This document shows positions 1 through 8,330 of a DNA stretch of 64,000 nt, piece after piece. The notes under the pieces were generated by a model. It saw only the letters and a list, made by a program, of their open reading frames with translations, was not told the origin of the DNA and did not search any database. Both the position numbers and the translations under genes were made by a program. The stretch is from NCBI RefSeq assembly GCF_003610455.1, contig NZ_RAQK01000002.1, positions 186,001 to 250,000 on the forward strand, in the 5' to 3' direction. Source of the DNA: Sulfitobacter guttiformis. Lineage in GTDB: Bacteria; Pseudomonadota; Alphaproteobacteria; Rhodobacterales; Rhodobacteraceae. Position 1 is the first letter of the stretch. Each line of letters starts with the position of its first letter.

Positions 1-488
1 AAACTGACATGGAGGATCTGGCACGGGGCTTTCGAGGAACCCGTGGGCGCGTCCTGATCCGCGAGAGTGTGAACGTTCAAGCTGCGGGCGGTCCTGCACC
101 TGCGCAAGACTGGAAGGCCAGCGACGTGACGCCGGATCTATCCAAAGCAATGACCCGCGAGACATGGGCCGCGTCGAGATCCAGCATCGAAATGGCGTTC
201 GGGGTTCTCCCCGGTCTGAGCAATCCCGTCACCACCGGGCCGATGGTGCGAGAGGCTCAACGCCACCTTGCACAATGGGGGCTTATGCCGATTGCCGCGA
301 TGATCGGGCAAGAGGCATCGGAGAAGTTAGGCCAGCCTGTCCAACTGGACGTGATGAGGCCGCTACAGGCGTTTGACGCAGGCGGACGGGCGCGGGCGCT
401 TGGGGCCATTATCAAGGCACTTGGCGAGGCGAAGGAACTGGGCGTCGACCCGGAACAGGCACTGAAAATCGTAGATTGGAAGGAATGA
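1..488 (+). CDS. Phage portal protein, C-terminal part (cut by window edge)
   Basis: The reading frame is open to the left edge, so this is the 3' end of a longer gene; the ATG at 9 is probably internal. The visible residues include 'IEMAFGVLPGLSNP' followed by 'GPMVREAQRHLAQW' and a helix around 'QEASEKLG', an arrangement I associate with the C-terminal helices of HK97-type portal proteins, the ring through which DNA enters the phage head. No motif proves this; the call rests on pattern memory and on the phage-like context (integrase and Arc-type regulators to the right). It overlaps or abuts the next small gene, whose ribosome binding site lies in its last codons. Confidence 0.55.
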   Translation, partial: TDMEDLARGFRGTRGRVLIRESVNVQAAGGPAPAQDWKASDVTPDLSKAMTRETWAASRSSIEMAFGVLPGLSNPVTTGPMVREAQRHLAQWGLMPIAAMIGQEASEKLGQPVQLDVMRPLQAFDAGGRARALGAIIKALGEAKELGVDPEQALKIVDWKE

Positions 489-490
489 AC

Positions 491-781
491 ATGGATATCG
501 AAATCACGGGCCTGTCGCGGGTAGTTGATCCAAAGCCGAACAAAAAGGAGGATACGATCATCGCTTTCTTTGATTGCACGATCGGGCCTGTCGCGCTGCG
601 GGGTTGCGCTCTGACAATTCGCAAGTGTGGCTTTGTGACGATCTGGGAGCCAAAAATTGCAGACGGGCACAAACAACGATCTGTTTATATCAATGACCGG
701 GATCTAAAGGGCGAGATCGTGGTCGCGGCGCAAGCGGCGTTCGAGGCTATGGGCGGCGCAAAGAGCAGGGCGTCCCGTTAG
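491..781 (+). CDS. Small hypothetical protein, faintly SpoVG-like
   Basis: A 96-residue protein starting MDIEITGLSR. I chose ATG 491 because GGAAGG lies about seven bases upstream, inside the end of the portal gene; TTG 476 and ATG 485 are alternatives. The strand order 'IIAFFDCTIGPVALRGCAL' then a basic/aromatic stretch then a C-terminal helix resembles the small SpoVG-like nucleic-acid-binding proteins of some phages, but the similarity is weak and I would not name it. It is coupled to the portal-like gene and probably belongs to the same phage transcript. Confidence 0.6.
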   Translation: MDIEITGLSRVVDPKPNKKEDTIIAFFDCTIGPVALRGCALTIRKCGFVTIWEPKIADGHKQRSVYINDRDLKGEIVVAAQAAFEAMGGAKSRASR

Positions 782-790
782 CGGGCTGTC

Positions 791-1111
791 TTAGTAGATG
801 GCTAGTAGATCATCGCGAACATTGTAATCTTCTCCCGTAACTACTCCGCTGTACCGATTCCTTACAATGGCTCCAAAGCCGTTCTGTGAGTCCACGGGTC
901 CGCTAAAGTTAAAATAGCAATCACCAATACGGATCAATTCTCCGCCCGATGGGAATGAAGCTGTTGAGGGCGATTTCAATTTCGCGGCAACGGCCTGCTC
1001 CATAATGCTTCGGGCCTTGCCCTCAAAGCAATCTGGAACTGCTTGCATGTATATGATTGCAGCCGCGACAACAGCCGATGCGCCCATAACCGAATAACCC
1101 ACAATCTTCAT
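791..1111 (-). CDS. Small membrane-anchored or exported hypothetical protein
   Basis: A 106-residue protein with an N-terminal hydrophobic segment (residues 5-25, VGYSVMGASAVVAAAIIYM) that may be an uncleaved signal or a membrane anchor. The rest contains 'KSPSTASFP' and 'SQNGFGA', a pairing I recall from small phage- and island-associated proteins of unknown role. ATG 1111 is preceded by CGGAG at a suitable distance. It is transcribed against the neighbouring phage genes. Two Cys residues (in 'PDCFEG' and 'GDCYF') lie in the presumed outer part and could form a disulfide. Confidence 0.55.
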   Translation of the reverse strand: MKIVGYSVMGASAVVAAAIIYMQAVPDCFEGKARSIMEQAVAAKLKSPSTASFPSGGELIRIGDCYFNFSGPVDSQNGFGAIVRNRYSGVVTGEDYNVRDDLLAIY

Positions 1112-1349
1112 TCACAAACTCCGTTGGTTCGCGCTCAGGCTAGGGCGCAACCTGCAATCGTACAAGGACGCAAGCACATGCAATCTGGCTTGCCACCCCG
1201 CTTTGCAATCTCTGGCACCCCAAACTAGCACAGTTTGCACCCCCCGAAATTACTCAACATAACACCCGAATTACGCGAGATCCGGCAGGTTCCGGGCGGG
1301 CGACCACCTTTAATTCCCTATCAAATTCCCCGGTAATGGGGTTACTGGC

Positions 1350-1664
1350 CTATTTCTTTGCAAGGCGAAAGTCACGTTTGACCGCTTCAATATCCTCTTT
1401 CAGGTTGTCGAGAATTTTTAAAGTACTGTGTAAATGGTCGCCTTTTAATCCGTTATCTTCCGAGAGGATAGCGAGCGATAAATTTAGCAGAGTATCTTCC
1501 AGAATTTTTTCATGGAAGTTGTCAGGATATTCTTTCTCAAGAGTAGAAATTATCTCTGCGTTCATGCTGCGATTGTTTGCGTCTGCTGTTGCTTTGATTC
1601 TGTCGCGCATACCGTCTGGCAAGCGGAGCATAAATTTATCAGAAAGCTGTCGGTTTTCATCCAT
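1350..1664 (-). CDS. Arc-family ribbon-helix-helix DNA-binding protein
   Basis: A 104-residue protein beginning MDENRQLSDKF. 'KFMLRLPDGMRDRIKATADANNRSMNAEIISTLE' (split here by description only) is the Arc/MetJ-type ribbon-helix-helix: a beta strand followed by two helices with the typical 'NRSMNAEI' turn. A longer C-terminal region, probably helical, could serve oligomerisation. ATG 1664 is preferred over TTG 1673. It is divergent from a second ribbon-helix-helix gene, and operator-like repeats lie between and over its start, so autoregulation is likely. Probably a regulator of the phage-derived element. Confidence 0.75.
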   Translation of the reverse strand: MDENRQLSDKFMLRLPDGMRDRIKATADANNRSMNAEIISTLEKEYPDNFHEKILEDTLLNLSLAILSEDNGLKGDHLHSTLKILDNLKEDIEAVKRDFRLAKK

Positions 1665-1736
1665 AGTGTCCAATGGCCATAATTTTCTACTTGACGCAAT
1701 AGTGTCCTTTGGACATATATTGTCATATGGACCTAT
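1663..1736. promoter_or_regulatory. Three operator-like repeats between divergent RHH genes
   Basis: Three related partial palindromes follow the pattern ATAnTGTCC-nn-TGGaCATa: copy 1 at 1663-1682 (ATAGTGTCCAATGGCCATAA), copy 2 at 1699-1718 (ATAGTGTCCTTTGGACATAT, the best palindrome) and copy 3 at 1717-1736 (ATATTGTCATATGGACCTAT). Copy 1 overlaps the start codon of the leftward gene. A TTGACG at 1691-1696 with a possible -10 near 1714-1719 would be the rightward promoter and is covered by copy 2. This layout fits Arc/Mnt-type repressor binding. Confidence 0.6.
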
Positions 1737-1747
1737 CGGAGATTGAA

Positions 1748-1900
1748 ATGACCACCCGGAAACCTTTGCAGCTACGTCTGCCCCCTGACCAAAAGGACTG
1801 GATAGCCGCGCAGGCGGCGGCGAACGTATCCAGCCAGAACAGCGAGATCATCCGCGCGATCCGCGAACGGATGGAACGCGTCGTGGGTGATGCTAAATAA
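1748..1900 (+). CDS. Small Arc-like ribbon-helix-helix protein
   Basis: A 50-residue protein, MTTRKPLQLRLPPDQKDW..., almost entirely one ribbon-helix-helix: the strand 'PLQLRLPP' and two helices ending 'SEIIRAIRERMERV'. GGAG at 1738-1741 sits six bases before ATG 1748, which is why I reject the longer form from 1709. Its stop overlaps the next start by one base (TAATG), so the two are translated together and lead into the integrase. Likely role: transcriptional regulator or excisionase-like factor of the element. Confidence 0.7.
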   Translation: MTTRKPLQLRLPPDQKDWIAAQAAANVSSQNSEIIRAIRERMERVVGDAK

Positions 1901-2070
1901 TGAGCAACCCGCGCGCCACCTTCAAGCAAGTTGACGTCACCCGCGCCGCTAAGGGCGCGCTGGCGGCGGGCTTGCCTGTGGAGCGCGTGGAGATCTGCCG
2001 CGATGGCAAGATCATTATTTTTGTGCAGCAGGGTGTTGCGACTTCTCAGAATGATTGGGACCGCCCGTGA
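1900..2070 (+). CDS. Small protein coupled to the integrase
   Basis: A 56-residue frame, MSNPRATFKQVDVTRAAKGA..., which starts on the last base of the preceding gene's stop and ends with a GTGA overlap into the integrase. The motif 'VTRAAKGALAAGLPVERVEI' then 'DGKIIIFV' resembles short proteins I have seen upstream of tyrosine integrases in Rhodobacteraceae: a helix and a strand around 'rdGkIiv'. Function unknown; because excisionases are small and lie beside integrases, that is one possibility, but there is no recognisable winged-helix pattern. Confidence 0.6.
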   Translation: MSNPRATFKQVDVTRAAKGALAAGLPVERVEICRDGKIIIFVQQGVATSQNDWDRP

Positions 2071-3194
2071 AAAAGAAGTCTGACAAATATCCACACGCAA
2101 AAACCTACCGTGACCGCCACGGCAAAGCGCGCTGGAGATACCGGGTTAAAGGCTTCACTGCGGAACTCGGCACCGACTTTGATAGTGACGAATTCAAGCG
2201 CCGTTATCAGGCGGCTGAGGACGGCACAAAGGCCAAGGGACAGATTGGGGCAGGGCGCACGTTGCCCGGCTCTTTCGATGATCTGGTGGCGCACTTCTAC
2301 AAGCTGCACTTTCCAACAATTCAGGAAAACACCCGCGCCGATTACCGGAGCGTTATTGAGCCCCTGCGGATCAAGCACGGCAACAAGCGCGTGTCCCACC
2401 TCAAAGTAAAGCATGTGATGGGGATCAAGGCTGACTTGCACCTGACACCTGTGCAGGCAAACAAGACGCTCAAACGCCTATCTCAGATGATGGACCTCGC
2501 CGTCCAGATGGAATGGGTCGCTGCTAATCCGGTGAAGGGCGTGAAGAAATACGCCACCGAAACCGAAGGCTATCACACTTGGGACGAAGGCGAGATCGAG
2601 CAGTTTTACCGCGTCCATAAGATCGGCACCCCTGCGCATATGTGCATGACGTTGATGCTCTACACGGCAGCGGCAAAGGTGGATGCGGTGAAGTTGGGAC
2701 CGTCCAATGTGAAGGGTGGAAGGGTTCAATACAGACGCCAGAAAACGAGCAAGAACCCTTCCGGCGTTCTGGTAGATCTGCCGATGCACCCGAAGCTGAT
2801 CGAGGCTATCGAGGCCACCCCGGTCACCTTCACCTACTTAGAGACGCGCCAAGGCAAAGCGAGATCCCGCAAGGGCTTAGGAACGTCCATGCGCAAATGG
2901 TGCGACAAGGCGGGCTTGCCCCTTTGCTCATCGCATGGACTGCGCAAGGCGATCTGTCGACGGATTGCTGAGGCGGGCGGCACACCATTCGAGGTGATGG
3001 CCGTTAGCGGTCACGTCACTCTGTCGATGGCTCAAGAATACTGCAAAATGTTTGGCCGTCGCGGTCTTGCCGACTCGGCTTTTGCGCGGATGGGCGGCAC
3101 AGAAACAGAACAAAACTTGACGAACCACCCCGCAAGGTTCGTCAGAAATTCAACTAACCAGCGGAAAAAAAGGAGAATAAGTGATGTTTGGTAG
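2067..3194 (+). CDS. int: Tyrosine-type site-specific integrase
   Basis: A 375-residue phage-type integrase from GTG 2067 (GTGA overlap with the gene before). The N-terminal part (about 80-160) is the SAM-like core-binding domain; the catalytic part has 'HGLRK' (His-x-x-Arg), 'SGHVT' (His) and 'AQEYCK' (nucleophile Tyr). The first catalytic motif, normally T-G-x-R, reads 'YTAAAKVDAVKLG', with no Arg and a Lys one position on, so activity is open to question. The last codon (TGG) and the stop (TAG, 3192-3194) are read on the strand opposite the CCA end of the tRNA-Ile gene, which marks that tRNA as the likely attachment site. Confidence 0.88.
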   Translation: MKKKSDKYPHAKTYRDRHGKARWRYRVKGFTAELGTDFDSDEFKRRYQAAEDGTKAKGQIGAGRTLPGSFDDLVAHFYKLHFPTIQENTRADYRSVIEPLRIKHGNKRVSHLKVKHVMGIKADLHLTPVQANKTLKRLSQMMDLAVQMEWVAANPVKGVKKYATETEGYHTWDEGEIEQFYRVHKIGTPAHMCMTLMLYTAAAKVDAVKLGPSNVKGGRVQYRRQKTSKNPSGVLVDLPMHPKLIEAIEATPVTFTYLETRQGKARSRKGLGTSMRKWCDKAGLPLCSSHGLRKAICRRIAEAGGTPFEVMAVSGHVTLSMAQEYCKMFGRRGLADSAFARMGGTETEQNLTNHPARFVRNSTNQRKKRRISDVW

Positions 3195-3265
3195 GCCCGG
3201 CAGGACTTGAACCCGCAACCAAAGCGTTATGAGCGCTCTGCTCTAACCAGTTGAGCTACAGGCCC
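3189..3265 (-). tRNA. tRNA-Ile (CAT anticodon, probably lysidine type)
   Basis: Read on the minus strand, a seven-pair acceptor stem (GGGCCTG with CGGGCCT, two G-U pairs), a D arm 'GCTCAACTGGTTAGAGC', an anticodon arm with loop CTCATAA (anticodon CAT), a T arm 'GCGGGTTCAAGTCCTGC' and an encoded CCA give a complete cloverleaf. CAT could be elongator Met or the Ile2 isoacceptor modified by TilS; the 'GCGCTCATAACGCTTTGG' region resembles Ile2 tRNAs more closely. The 3' end overlaps the integrase stop codon, so this copy has been rebuilt by the element's attachment sequence. Confidence 0.9.
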
Positions 3266-3379
3266 GCCGTGGTGATGGGTATTGCGCAAGAGCGCCTTCG
3301 TCAAGGGTTTGCGTTGCGACCCGCGCTGATATGATTTAGGTCGCAGTGCAACGGAATTTTCTGCCAGAGGCATGCAATC

Positions 3380-4426
3380 ATGAACGAACGTCAAAAAGGG
3401 ATCACTTACGCAGAGGCGGGTGTTGATATTGATGCGGGCAACGCACTGGTCGAGCGAATCAAACCTGCGGCAAAACGGACGATGCGGCCGGGTGTGATGT
3501 CGGGCCTTGGCGGGTTCGGGGCTTTGTTCGATCTAAAGGCGGCAGGCTATGTCGATCCGGTACTGGTCGCGGCCACAGATGGTGTCGGCACCAAGCTGCG
3601 CATAGCGATTGACACAGGTAATGTTGACGGCGTCGGGATTGATCTGGTGGCAATGTGTGTAAACGATCTGGTCTGCCAAGGCGCGGAACCTTTGTTCTTT
3701 CTTGATTACTTCGCGACCGGCAAACTTGATTTGGAAACCGCTACACGGGTCATCGACGGCATTGCGCGCGGCTGTGAAATGTCGGGCTGTGCGCTGATCG
3801 GGGGCGAGACCGCCGAGATGCCCGGAATGTATCCCGAAGGGGATTTCGACCTCGCCGGTTTCAGCGTTGGCGCAATGGAGCGAGGCGCGACACTGCCTTC
3901 GGGCGTGACAGCAGGCGATGTCCTGTTGGGGATGGCCAGTGATGGCGTGCATTCCAACGGCTACAGCCTTGTGCGGGTGATCGTAGAGCATTCCGGCCTC
4001 CAGTGGGATGACCCTTGCCCATGGGATGCGGGCACGCTGGGAGAGGTTTTGCTTCAACCCACCCGCCTTTATGTAAAGCCGGCACTTGCGGCGTCCCGCG
4101 CCGGTCTGGTTCACGCCTTGGCTCATATTACCGGTGGTGGCCTGACGGAAAACCTGCCGCGGGTTCTTCCCGAGGGACTTGGTGCTAAAATCAATCTCGA
4201 CACCTGGGACTTGCCTCCGGTTTTCCGTTGGCTGACAGCACATGGCGGCATGGACGAGGAAGAACTGCTCAAGACCTATAACTCAGGCATTGGTATGATA
4301 ATGGTTGTGCCCGCCGATAAGGCGGAAGAGGCAATGAAAATGCTTGGTGATATGGGCGAGACAGTCTTCAACATCGGCACCGTGGTCGCGGATGAAGGTG
4401 TTTCCTACGAGGGCAACCTCGTCTGA
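3380..4426 (+). CDS. purM: Phosphoribosylformylglycinamidine cyclo-ligase
   Basis: A 348-residue AIR synthetase that closes the imidazole ring in de novo purine synthesis (FGAM plus ATP to AIR). Characteristic stretches: '[19 protein letters not shown]' at the start, 'GGFGALFDL', 'ATDGVGTKL' (ATP/substrate site), '[11 protein letters not shown]', and '[16 protein letters not shown]'. Length is normal. It starts at ATG 3380 with AGAGG upstream, and its TGA overlaps the ATG of purN (ATGA), giving a two-gene operon. It is the first core gene beyond the tRNA-Ile attachment site. Confidence 0.97.
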   Translation: MNERQKGITYAEAGVDIDAGNALVERIKPAAKRTMRPGVMSGLGGFGALFDLKAAGYVDPVLVAATDGVGTKLRIAIDTGNVDGVGIDLVAMCVNDLVCQGAEPLFFLDYFATGKLDLETATRVIDGIARGCEMSGCALIGGETAEMPGMYPEGDFDLAGFSVGAMERGATLPSGVTAGDVLLGMASDGVHSNGYSLVRVIVEHSGLQWDDPCPWDAGTLGEVLLQPTRLYVKPALAASRAGLVHALAHITGGGLTENLPRVLPEGLGAKINLDTWDLPPVFRWLTAHGGMDEEELLKTYNSGIGMIMVVPADKAEEAMKMLGDMGETVFNIGTVVADEGVSYEGNLV

Positions 4427-5022
4427 TGACGCGGGTCGCGATGTTTATCTCGGGCGGCGGCTCTAATATGGTGGCTCTCCTTGATGATATGGCACGCGGC
4501 AGCCATGCCGGAATGCCTTGTGTAGTGCTCGCCAATAACGCGACTGCCGCAGGGCTCGCAAAGGCCGCAGGGCGCGGTGTAGCGACAATCGTTGTCGATC
4601 ACCGTCCCTTCGCTGGTGATCGCGTGGCCTTTGAGACTGCAATCACACAGGCGCTTGCGCCGTTCGCCCCCGACCTGATCTGCCTTGCCGGATTTATGCG
4701 CGTCCTGACTGGTGGCTTTATCAACCAGTGGACGGGGCGAATGATCAACATCCACCCCTCGCTTCTGCCTAAATACAAAGGGTTGCACACCCATGCGCGC
4801 GCCCTTGAGGCAGGTGATAGCATGCATGGCTGTACTGTGCATGAAGTGACTGCGGCGCTGGACGATGGCCCGATACTTGGTCAGGCACAGGTGCCTGTTC
4901 TACCGGATGACACAGCCGACACACTCAGCAGACGTGTGTTAGAACAAGAGCATCGCCTTTATCCTGCTGTGCTGCGCAGGTTCGTAACCGGTGACCGGAC
5001 ACCATTGATTTTGACCAGCTGA
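4426..5022 (+). CDS. purN: Phosphoribosylglycinamide formyltransferase
   Basis: A 198-residue GAR transformylase using 10-formyl-tetrahydrofolate, the third step of purine synthesis. 'FISGGGSNM' is the phosphate-binding loop, 'NIHPSLLPKYKG' holds the catalytic His, and 'DDGPILGQA' the catalytic Asp. The start overlaps the stop of purM by four bases, so translation is coupled. Length and order purM-purN are typical of alphaproteobacteria. Confidence 0.97.
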   Translation: MTRVAMFISGGGSNMVALLDDMARGSHAGMPCVVLANNATAAGLAKAAGRGVATIVVDHRPFAGDRVAFETAITQALAPFAPDLICLAGFMRVLTGGFINQWTGRMINIHPSLLPKYKGLHTHARALEAGDSMHGCTVHEVTAALDDGPILGQAQVPVLPDDTADTLSRRVLEQEHRLYPAVLRRFVTGDRTPLILTS

Positions 5023-5095
5023 GATTTTGCAAAGCTTGCTGGTCAATCCCTGCGCTATTCTGTACCGCTAGGGTAGCTTCAAGGATATTTACTCA

Positions 5096-6253
5096 ATGCG
5101 CACCATTACCACCACCCAAGAGCTGGCCGAGTATTGCGGTCAGGCAGCCAACCACCCCTACATCACCGTCGATACAGAGTTCCTGCGGGAGCGGACGTAT
5201 TACTCCAAACTGTGCTTGATACAGCTGGCAATGCCGGGGACGGATGACAGTGGTGCGGTGCTTGTTGATCCGCTGGTTGAGGGGTTGTCGCTGGAGCCGC
5301 TTTACGAACTGTTTCGCAACACATCGGTGGTCAAGGTTTTTCACGCGGCCCGACAGGACCTCGAGATTTTTTATGTCGATGCGCAGGTATTCCCCGAGCC
5401 CCTGTTTGATACCCAAGTAGCAGCAATGGTTTGCGGCTTCGGCGAGCAGGTGGGCTATGAGACGCTGGTGCGAAAAATTGCACGCGAGGGCGTCGATAAA
5501 ACCTCACGGTTTACCGATTGGTCGCGCCGCCCGCTGACGGATGCACAAAAAACCTATGCGCTGGCAGATGTGACGCATCTGCGGCAGGTTTATGAGTTTC
5601 TGGCAGCCAAACTCGAAGAGACGGGGCGACATAAATGGGTCGAGGAAGAGCTTGAAGTGCTCACAAATCCCGACACCTATATTACCGAGCCGCGGGACGC
5701 TTGGAAGCGGATTAAAACACGCACCAGCTCGGCACGTTTTCTGGGCATCGTGCGCGAACTTGCCGCCTTTCGGGAGGCATTCGCCCAAGAGCGCAACATC
5801 CCGCGTAACCGCGTCTATAAAGATGATGCCATGGTTGAGCTTGCCTCCAATAAACCCAAGAACCATGAAGAGTTAGGCCGCGCACGCCTGCTGTTGCGCG
5901 AGGCGCGCAAAGGCGAGATCGCTGACGGTATCCTCAAAGCGGTTGCAGCAGGGCTCGCGTGTTCCAATGACGATCTGCCCCAGCCTGACCGCAGCCGCGA
6001 AAAGCTGCAAGTAAACCCCGCACTGGCCGATTTGTTGCGGGTACTGCTCAAAGCAAAAACTGAAAGCGCCAGTGTCGCGGCAAAACTGATTGCATCGGCG
6101 GCTGATCTGGATGCAATTGCGGCAGGTGCGCGCGATGTACAGGCGATGCGCGGTTGGCGTCTTGAGGTATTCGGAAATGACGCAAAAGCCCTTTGCGAGG
6201 GTAAAATTGCTCTGACCGCCATAGGCAATGACGTGAAAGTTGTTCGGGTTTAA
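5096..6253 (+). CDS. rnd: Ribonuclease D
   Basis: A 385-residue 3'-5' exoribonuclease that trims tRNA precursors and other stable RNA ends. The DEDD exonuclease domain is clear: 'TVDTEFLRE' (D, E), 'VFHAARQDLEIF' (D) and 'DVTHLRQVYEFL' in motif III. One or two HRDC domains follow, for example around 'REAFAQERNIPRNRVYKDDAMVEL' (shown in part). It has its own 73-base upstream gap after purN and converges with the lipoprotein gene to its right. Confidence 0.95.
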   Translation: MRTITTTQELAEYCGQAANHPYITVDTEFLRERTYYSKLCLIQLAMPGTDDSGAVLVDPLVEGLSLEPLYELFRNTSVVKVFHAARQDLEIFYVDAQVFPEPLFDTQVAAMVCGFGEQVGYETLVRKIAREGVDKTSRFTDWSRRPLTDAQKTYALADVTHLRQVYEFLAAKLEETGRHKWVEEELEVLTNPDTYITEPRDAWKRIKTRTSSARFLGIVRELAAFREAFAQERNIPRNRVYKDDAMVELASNKPKNHEELGRARLLLREARKGEIADGILKAVAAGLACSNDDLPQPDRSREKLQVNPALADLLRVLLKAKTESASVAAKLIASAADLDAIAAGARDVQAMRGWRLEVFGNDAKALCEGKIALTAIGNDVKVVRV

Positions 6254-6307
6254 GCCTGCGCAACTTTTTACAACGCTACTACCGCTCAAGTGTCAGGGCA
6301 GGGCGCC

Positions 6308-6826
6308 TTAGCGGCGGGAAGTGCGCGCATTTTTAAGGCCTTCTACGCGGATCGTTGTCACACCAAGGAGTGTTTGTTCAGTCACTTTGCGCGCTGCGGT
6401 AACTTCGCGGCTTGGCGGTGTGCCGGTTGCCGTATTGCGGTTGGGTAGCACCCCTTCAAGGCGATACGTCAACACACCATCAACAGGCGTTTCATCTTCG
6501 ATCGCAGGCGTAAGTTGAACCGAGTAAATTCCCTGTCGGGCCGCAAGGCCTGTGGCACGCACAATCGCCCCACCTGATACGCGCTCGACCGTCAGATCGG
6601 TGATCTCGTCAAAAGGCTTGCCGATATAAAGCTCTTCCTCGACGGCGCGGCGTGCGAACAGACCACCCTGCGTCGGGATCAGAGGATTTTGGGTTCCGGC
6701 ATCGGAAACCGGTCCTGAGGTGGAGCGGCCGAACCAGTTCGTCGGATTGAGCGCGCTGTCGCGAACATATCCGCATGCGCCAAGCCCCAATGAGGCAACC
6801 ATAACAACTGTGAGGGAAATGCGCAT
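6308..6826 (-). CDS. Putative lipoprotein of unknown function
   Basis: A 172-residue protein with a lipoprotein signal: MRIS, hydrophobic core 'LTVVMVASLGLG' and lipobox LGAC with Cys18. The mature part has 'GGLFARRAVEEELYIGKPFDEITDLTVERV' (in part) and 'YSVQLTP', suggesting beta structure in the periplasm. I recognise it as a protein type common in roseobacters but cannot assign a role. It is divergent from sufE, sharing a roughly 130-base promoter region, and convergent with rnd. Confidence 0.8.
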   Translation of the reverse strand: MRISLTVVMVASLGLGACGYVRDSALNPTNWFGRSTSGPVSDAGTQNPLIPTQGGLFARRAVEEELYIGKPFDEITDLTVERVSGGAIVRATGLAARQGIYSVQLTPAIEDETPVDGVLTYRLEGVLPNRNTATGTPPSREVTAARKVTEQTLLGVTTIRVEGLKNARTSRR

Positions 6827-6956
6827 AGAACCTGCCGTGTAATAGTGCTGTTTTACCTTGCCTATCCCATCCTTGCGCGGTTGGGAAGGGGCGGGGCTGG
6901 ACCTTCGGGCAACTAAGCCCTACCTCAAGCATAAAGGTGATAACAAGGAGCCCGTC

Positions 6957-7367
6957 ATGGCCACAGCGCAATTTGAAGAGCTTGTCGAAGATTTTGACTT
7001 TCTGGACGACTGGGAAGACCGATACCGCCATGTGATTGATCAGGGCAAGGCGATGGAGGCGCTTCCCGAAGCGCTGCGGGTGCCTGCGCTCAAGGTCGAC
7101 GGTTGCGCCAGTCAGGTCTGGCTACATGCGGAAATGAAAGGGGGCACTTTGCATTTCGACGGCGCGTCGGATGCGATGATCGTTTCGGGACTGATTGCGC
7201 TTTTGCGCACGCTTTATAACGGTTTAACGCCAGAGCAGGTGCTGGCAGTGGATGCCCGGATGGAAATGGGACGTTTGGGTCTCAACGACCACCTATCTGC
7301 ACAGCGCTCGAATGGCCTTACGGCAATGATCGAGCGGGTGCGCGAGACTGCGCAAAAGTCCATTTAG
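6957..7367 (+). CDS. sufE: SufE-type cysteine desulfuration protein
   Basis: A 136-residue sulfur acceptor for the cysteine desulfurase SufS; it passes persulfide sulfur to the Suf scaffold for Fe-S cluster assembly. 'DWEDRYRHVIDQGK', 'KVDGCASQVWL' (the sulfur-accepting Cys) and 'GLNDHLSAQRSNGL' are family signatures. ATG 6957 has AAGGAG at the right distance, so an upstream in-frame ATG at 6858 is rejected. The last four bases overlap the end of the convergent DUF1638 gene. Confidence 0.95.
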   Translation: MATAQFEELVEDFDFLDDWEDRYRHVIDQGKAMEALPEALRVPALKVDGCASQVWLHAEMKGGTLHFDGASDAMIVSGLIALLRTLYNGLTPEQVLAVDARMEMGRLGLNDHLSAQRSNGLTAMIERVRETAQKSI

Positions 7368-7999
7368 AGGAGCTTCAGCGATTTCTCCAGATCACCGTAG
7401 CCGGTGAAGCGCCGCTCGAACGAGAGGCCGAGGCGTGCGGCGCAATCTGCCGCCTTTGCGGTGAGTGCGGGATCATCGGTTTGTGCCTGATAGACCAGCT
7501 TTTCATAATTGCCGAAATACATATCGCGCAGTTGCGGATGGCGGTCGAGGCCCATGGGTTTGATGATGAAGGCATCGAACTGGCGGACCAAAAAGTCGGT
7601 GAGGTAAAAGGTGGTGATCTCGTCGCCGGTGATTTTCGAGAAACGATCATTGCCTTCGAAAAAGCTGTAGCAGTGAGGACCTTCTATCATCTGGACACCC
7701 AGCTCGGCGCAGGCTGCCTGCAGATGGCCACCCGTTCCGCAATCAGCATAGGCCACAAAAATATTGTCATAATCGCTGCGATGTTTGGCAACGCTGTTAC
7801 GTACGGCATCAGTGATTTTATCGGGGTAGAGGTGGTAGTTTGCGGGCAGGCAAGTCAGATCAATGTGCGCCCAGCCATTCGCTTCCTTGAGGTCGATAAT
7901 CTCACGGGCTAGTGCACCACAGGCAATTACCAGCACTTTTCCCTTTGAAACGCTCAGCGGCAGGCCTTCCTGGGTAAGTTGGGTGTCGGTGAAATTCAT
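7364..7999 (-). CDS. DUF1638 family protein
   Basis: A 211-residue protein: 'VLVIACGALAREI', 'CLPANYHLYPDKI', 'VAYADCGTGGHL' and 'EGPHCYSFFEGN' are the conserved blocks of DUF1638. The several Cys and His residues in these blocks could bind metal. The family has no proven function that I know; it is often found with corrinoid methyltransferase genes, as here, where the corrinoid protein and a homocysteine methyltransferase lie just upstream on the same strand. Its ATG overlaps the stop of the 51-residue membrane protein gene (ATGA). Confidence 0.85.
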   Translation of the reverse strand: MNFTDTQLTQEGLPLSVSKGKVLVIACGALAREIIDLKEANGWAHIDLTCLPANYHLYPDKITDAVRNSVAKHRSDYDNIFVAYADCGTGGHLQAACAELGVQMIEGPHCYSFFEGNDRFSKITGDEITTFYLTDFLVRQFDAFIIKPMGLDRHPQLRDMYFGNYEKLVYQAQTDDPALTAKAADCAARLGLSFERRFTGYGDLEKSLKLL

Positions 8000-8151
8000 T
8001 TGCGGACACGGTTCAGGAAAATTGTCGCGATCATGAAAACCGGCAACGCCAGGACGAAAGCATCAGGTCCGAAAACCGATACTAGCCAGGCGGTAAGCCC
8101 TCCTGCAGCAATGACAGCCAAAAGCATCAATACATATATTCCGCGCGGCAT
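7996..8151 (-). CDS. 51-residue membrane protein coupled to DUF1638
   Basis: A short frame, MPRGIYVLMLLAVIAAGG..., with two predicted membrane helices (about residues 6-26 and 31-45) and a basic end NRVRK. AAGGAG lies at 8158-8163; ATG 8151 has the better spacing, while ATG 8157 would abut it. The stop overlaps the DUF1638 start by four bases, so the two are translated together. Function unknown. The coupling suggests it anchors or works with the DUF1638 protein at the membrane. Confidence 0.7.
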   Translation of the reverse strand: MPRGIYVLMLLAVIAAGGLTAWLVSVFGPDAFVLALPVFMIATIFLNRVRK

Positions 8152-8266
8152 CAGCATCTCCTTATAGAGTCAAGATAGGGTGACTCCGAGTGTCTTGAAA
8201 GAGCCACCCGGTCAATGACATCGGGATATGATCGCGATTGAAGCTAAAGTGCCTGTTCTAGAATAA

Positions 8267-8278
8267 TTTAGCGCTAAA
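8267..8278. promoter_or_regulatory. 12-bp perfect palindrome upstream of DUF1638 pair
   Basis: TTTAGCGCTAAA is a perfect palindrome located about 115 bases before the 51-residue membrane protein gene, between it and the terminator of the corrinoid gene. It may be an operator for the DUF1638 transcript. No regulator is known to me for this exact sequence. Confidence 0.3.
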
Positions 8279-8330
8279 GATCATGAGCCCAAGCGGGATT
8301 CAGGATCAGCAGTGCACCGCTATGTCATCA

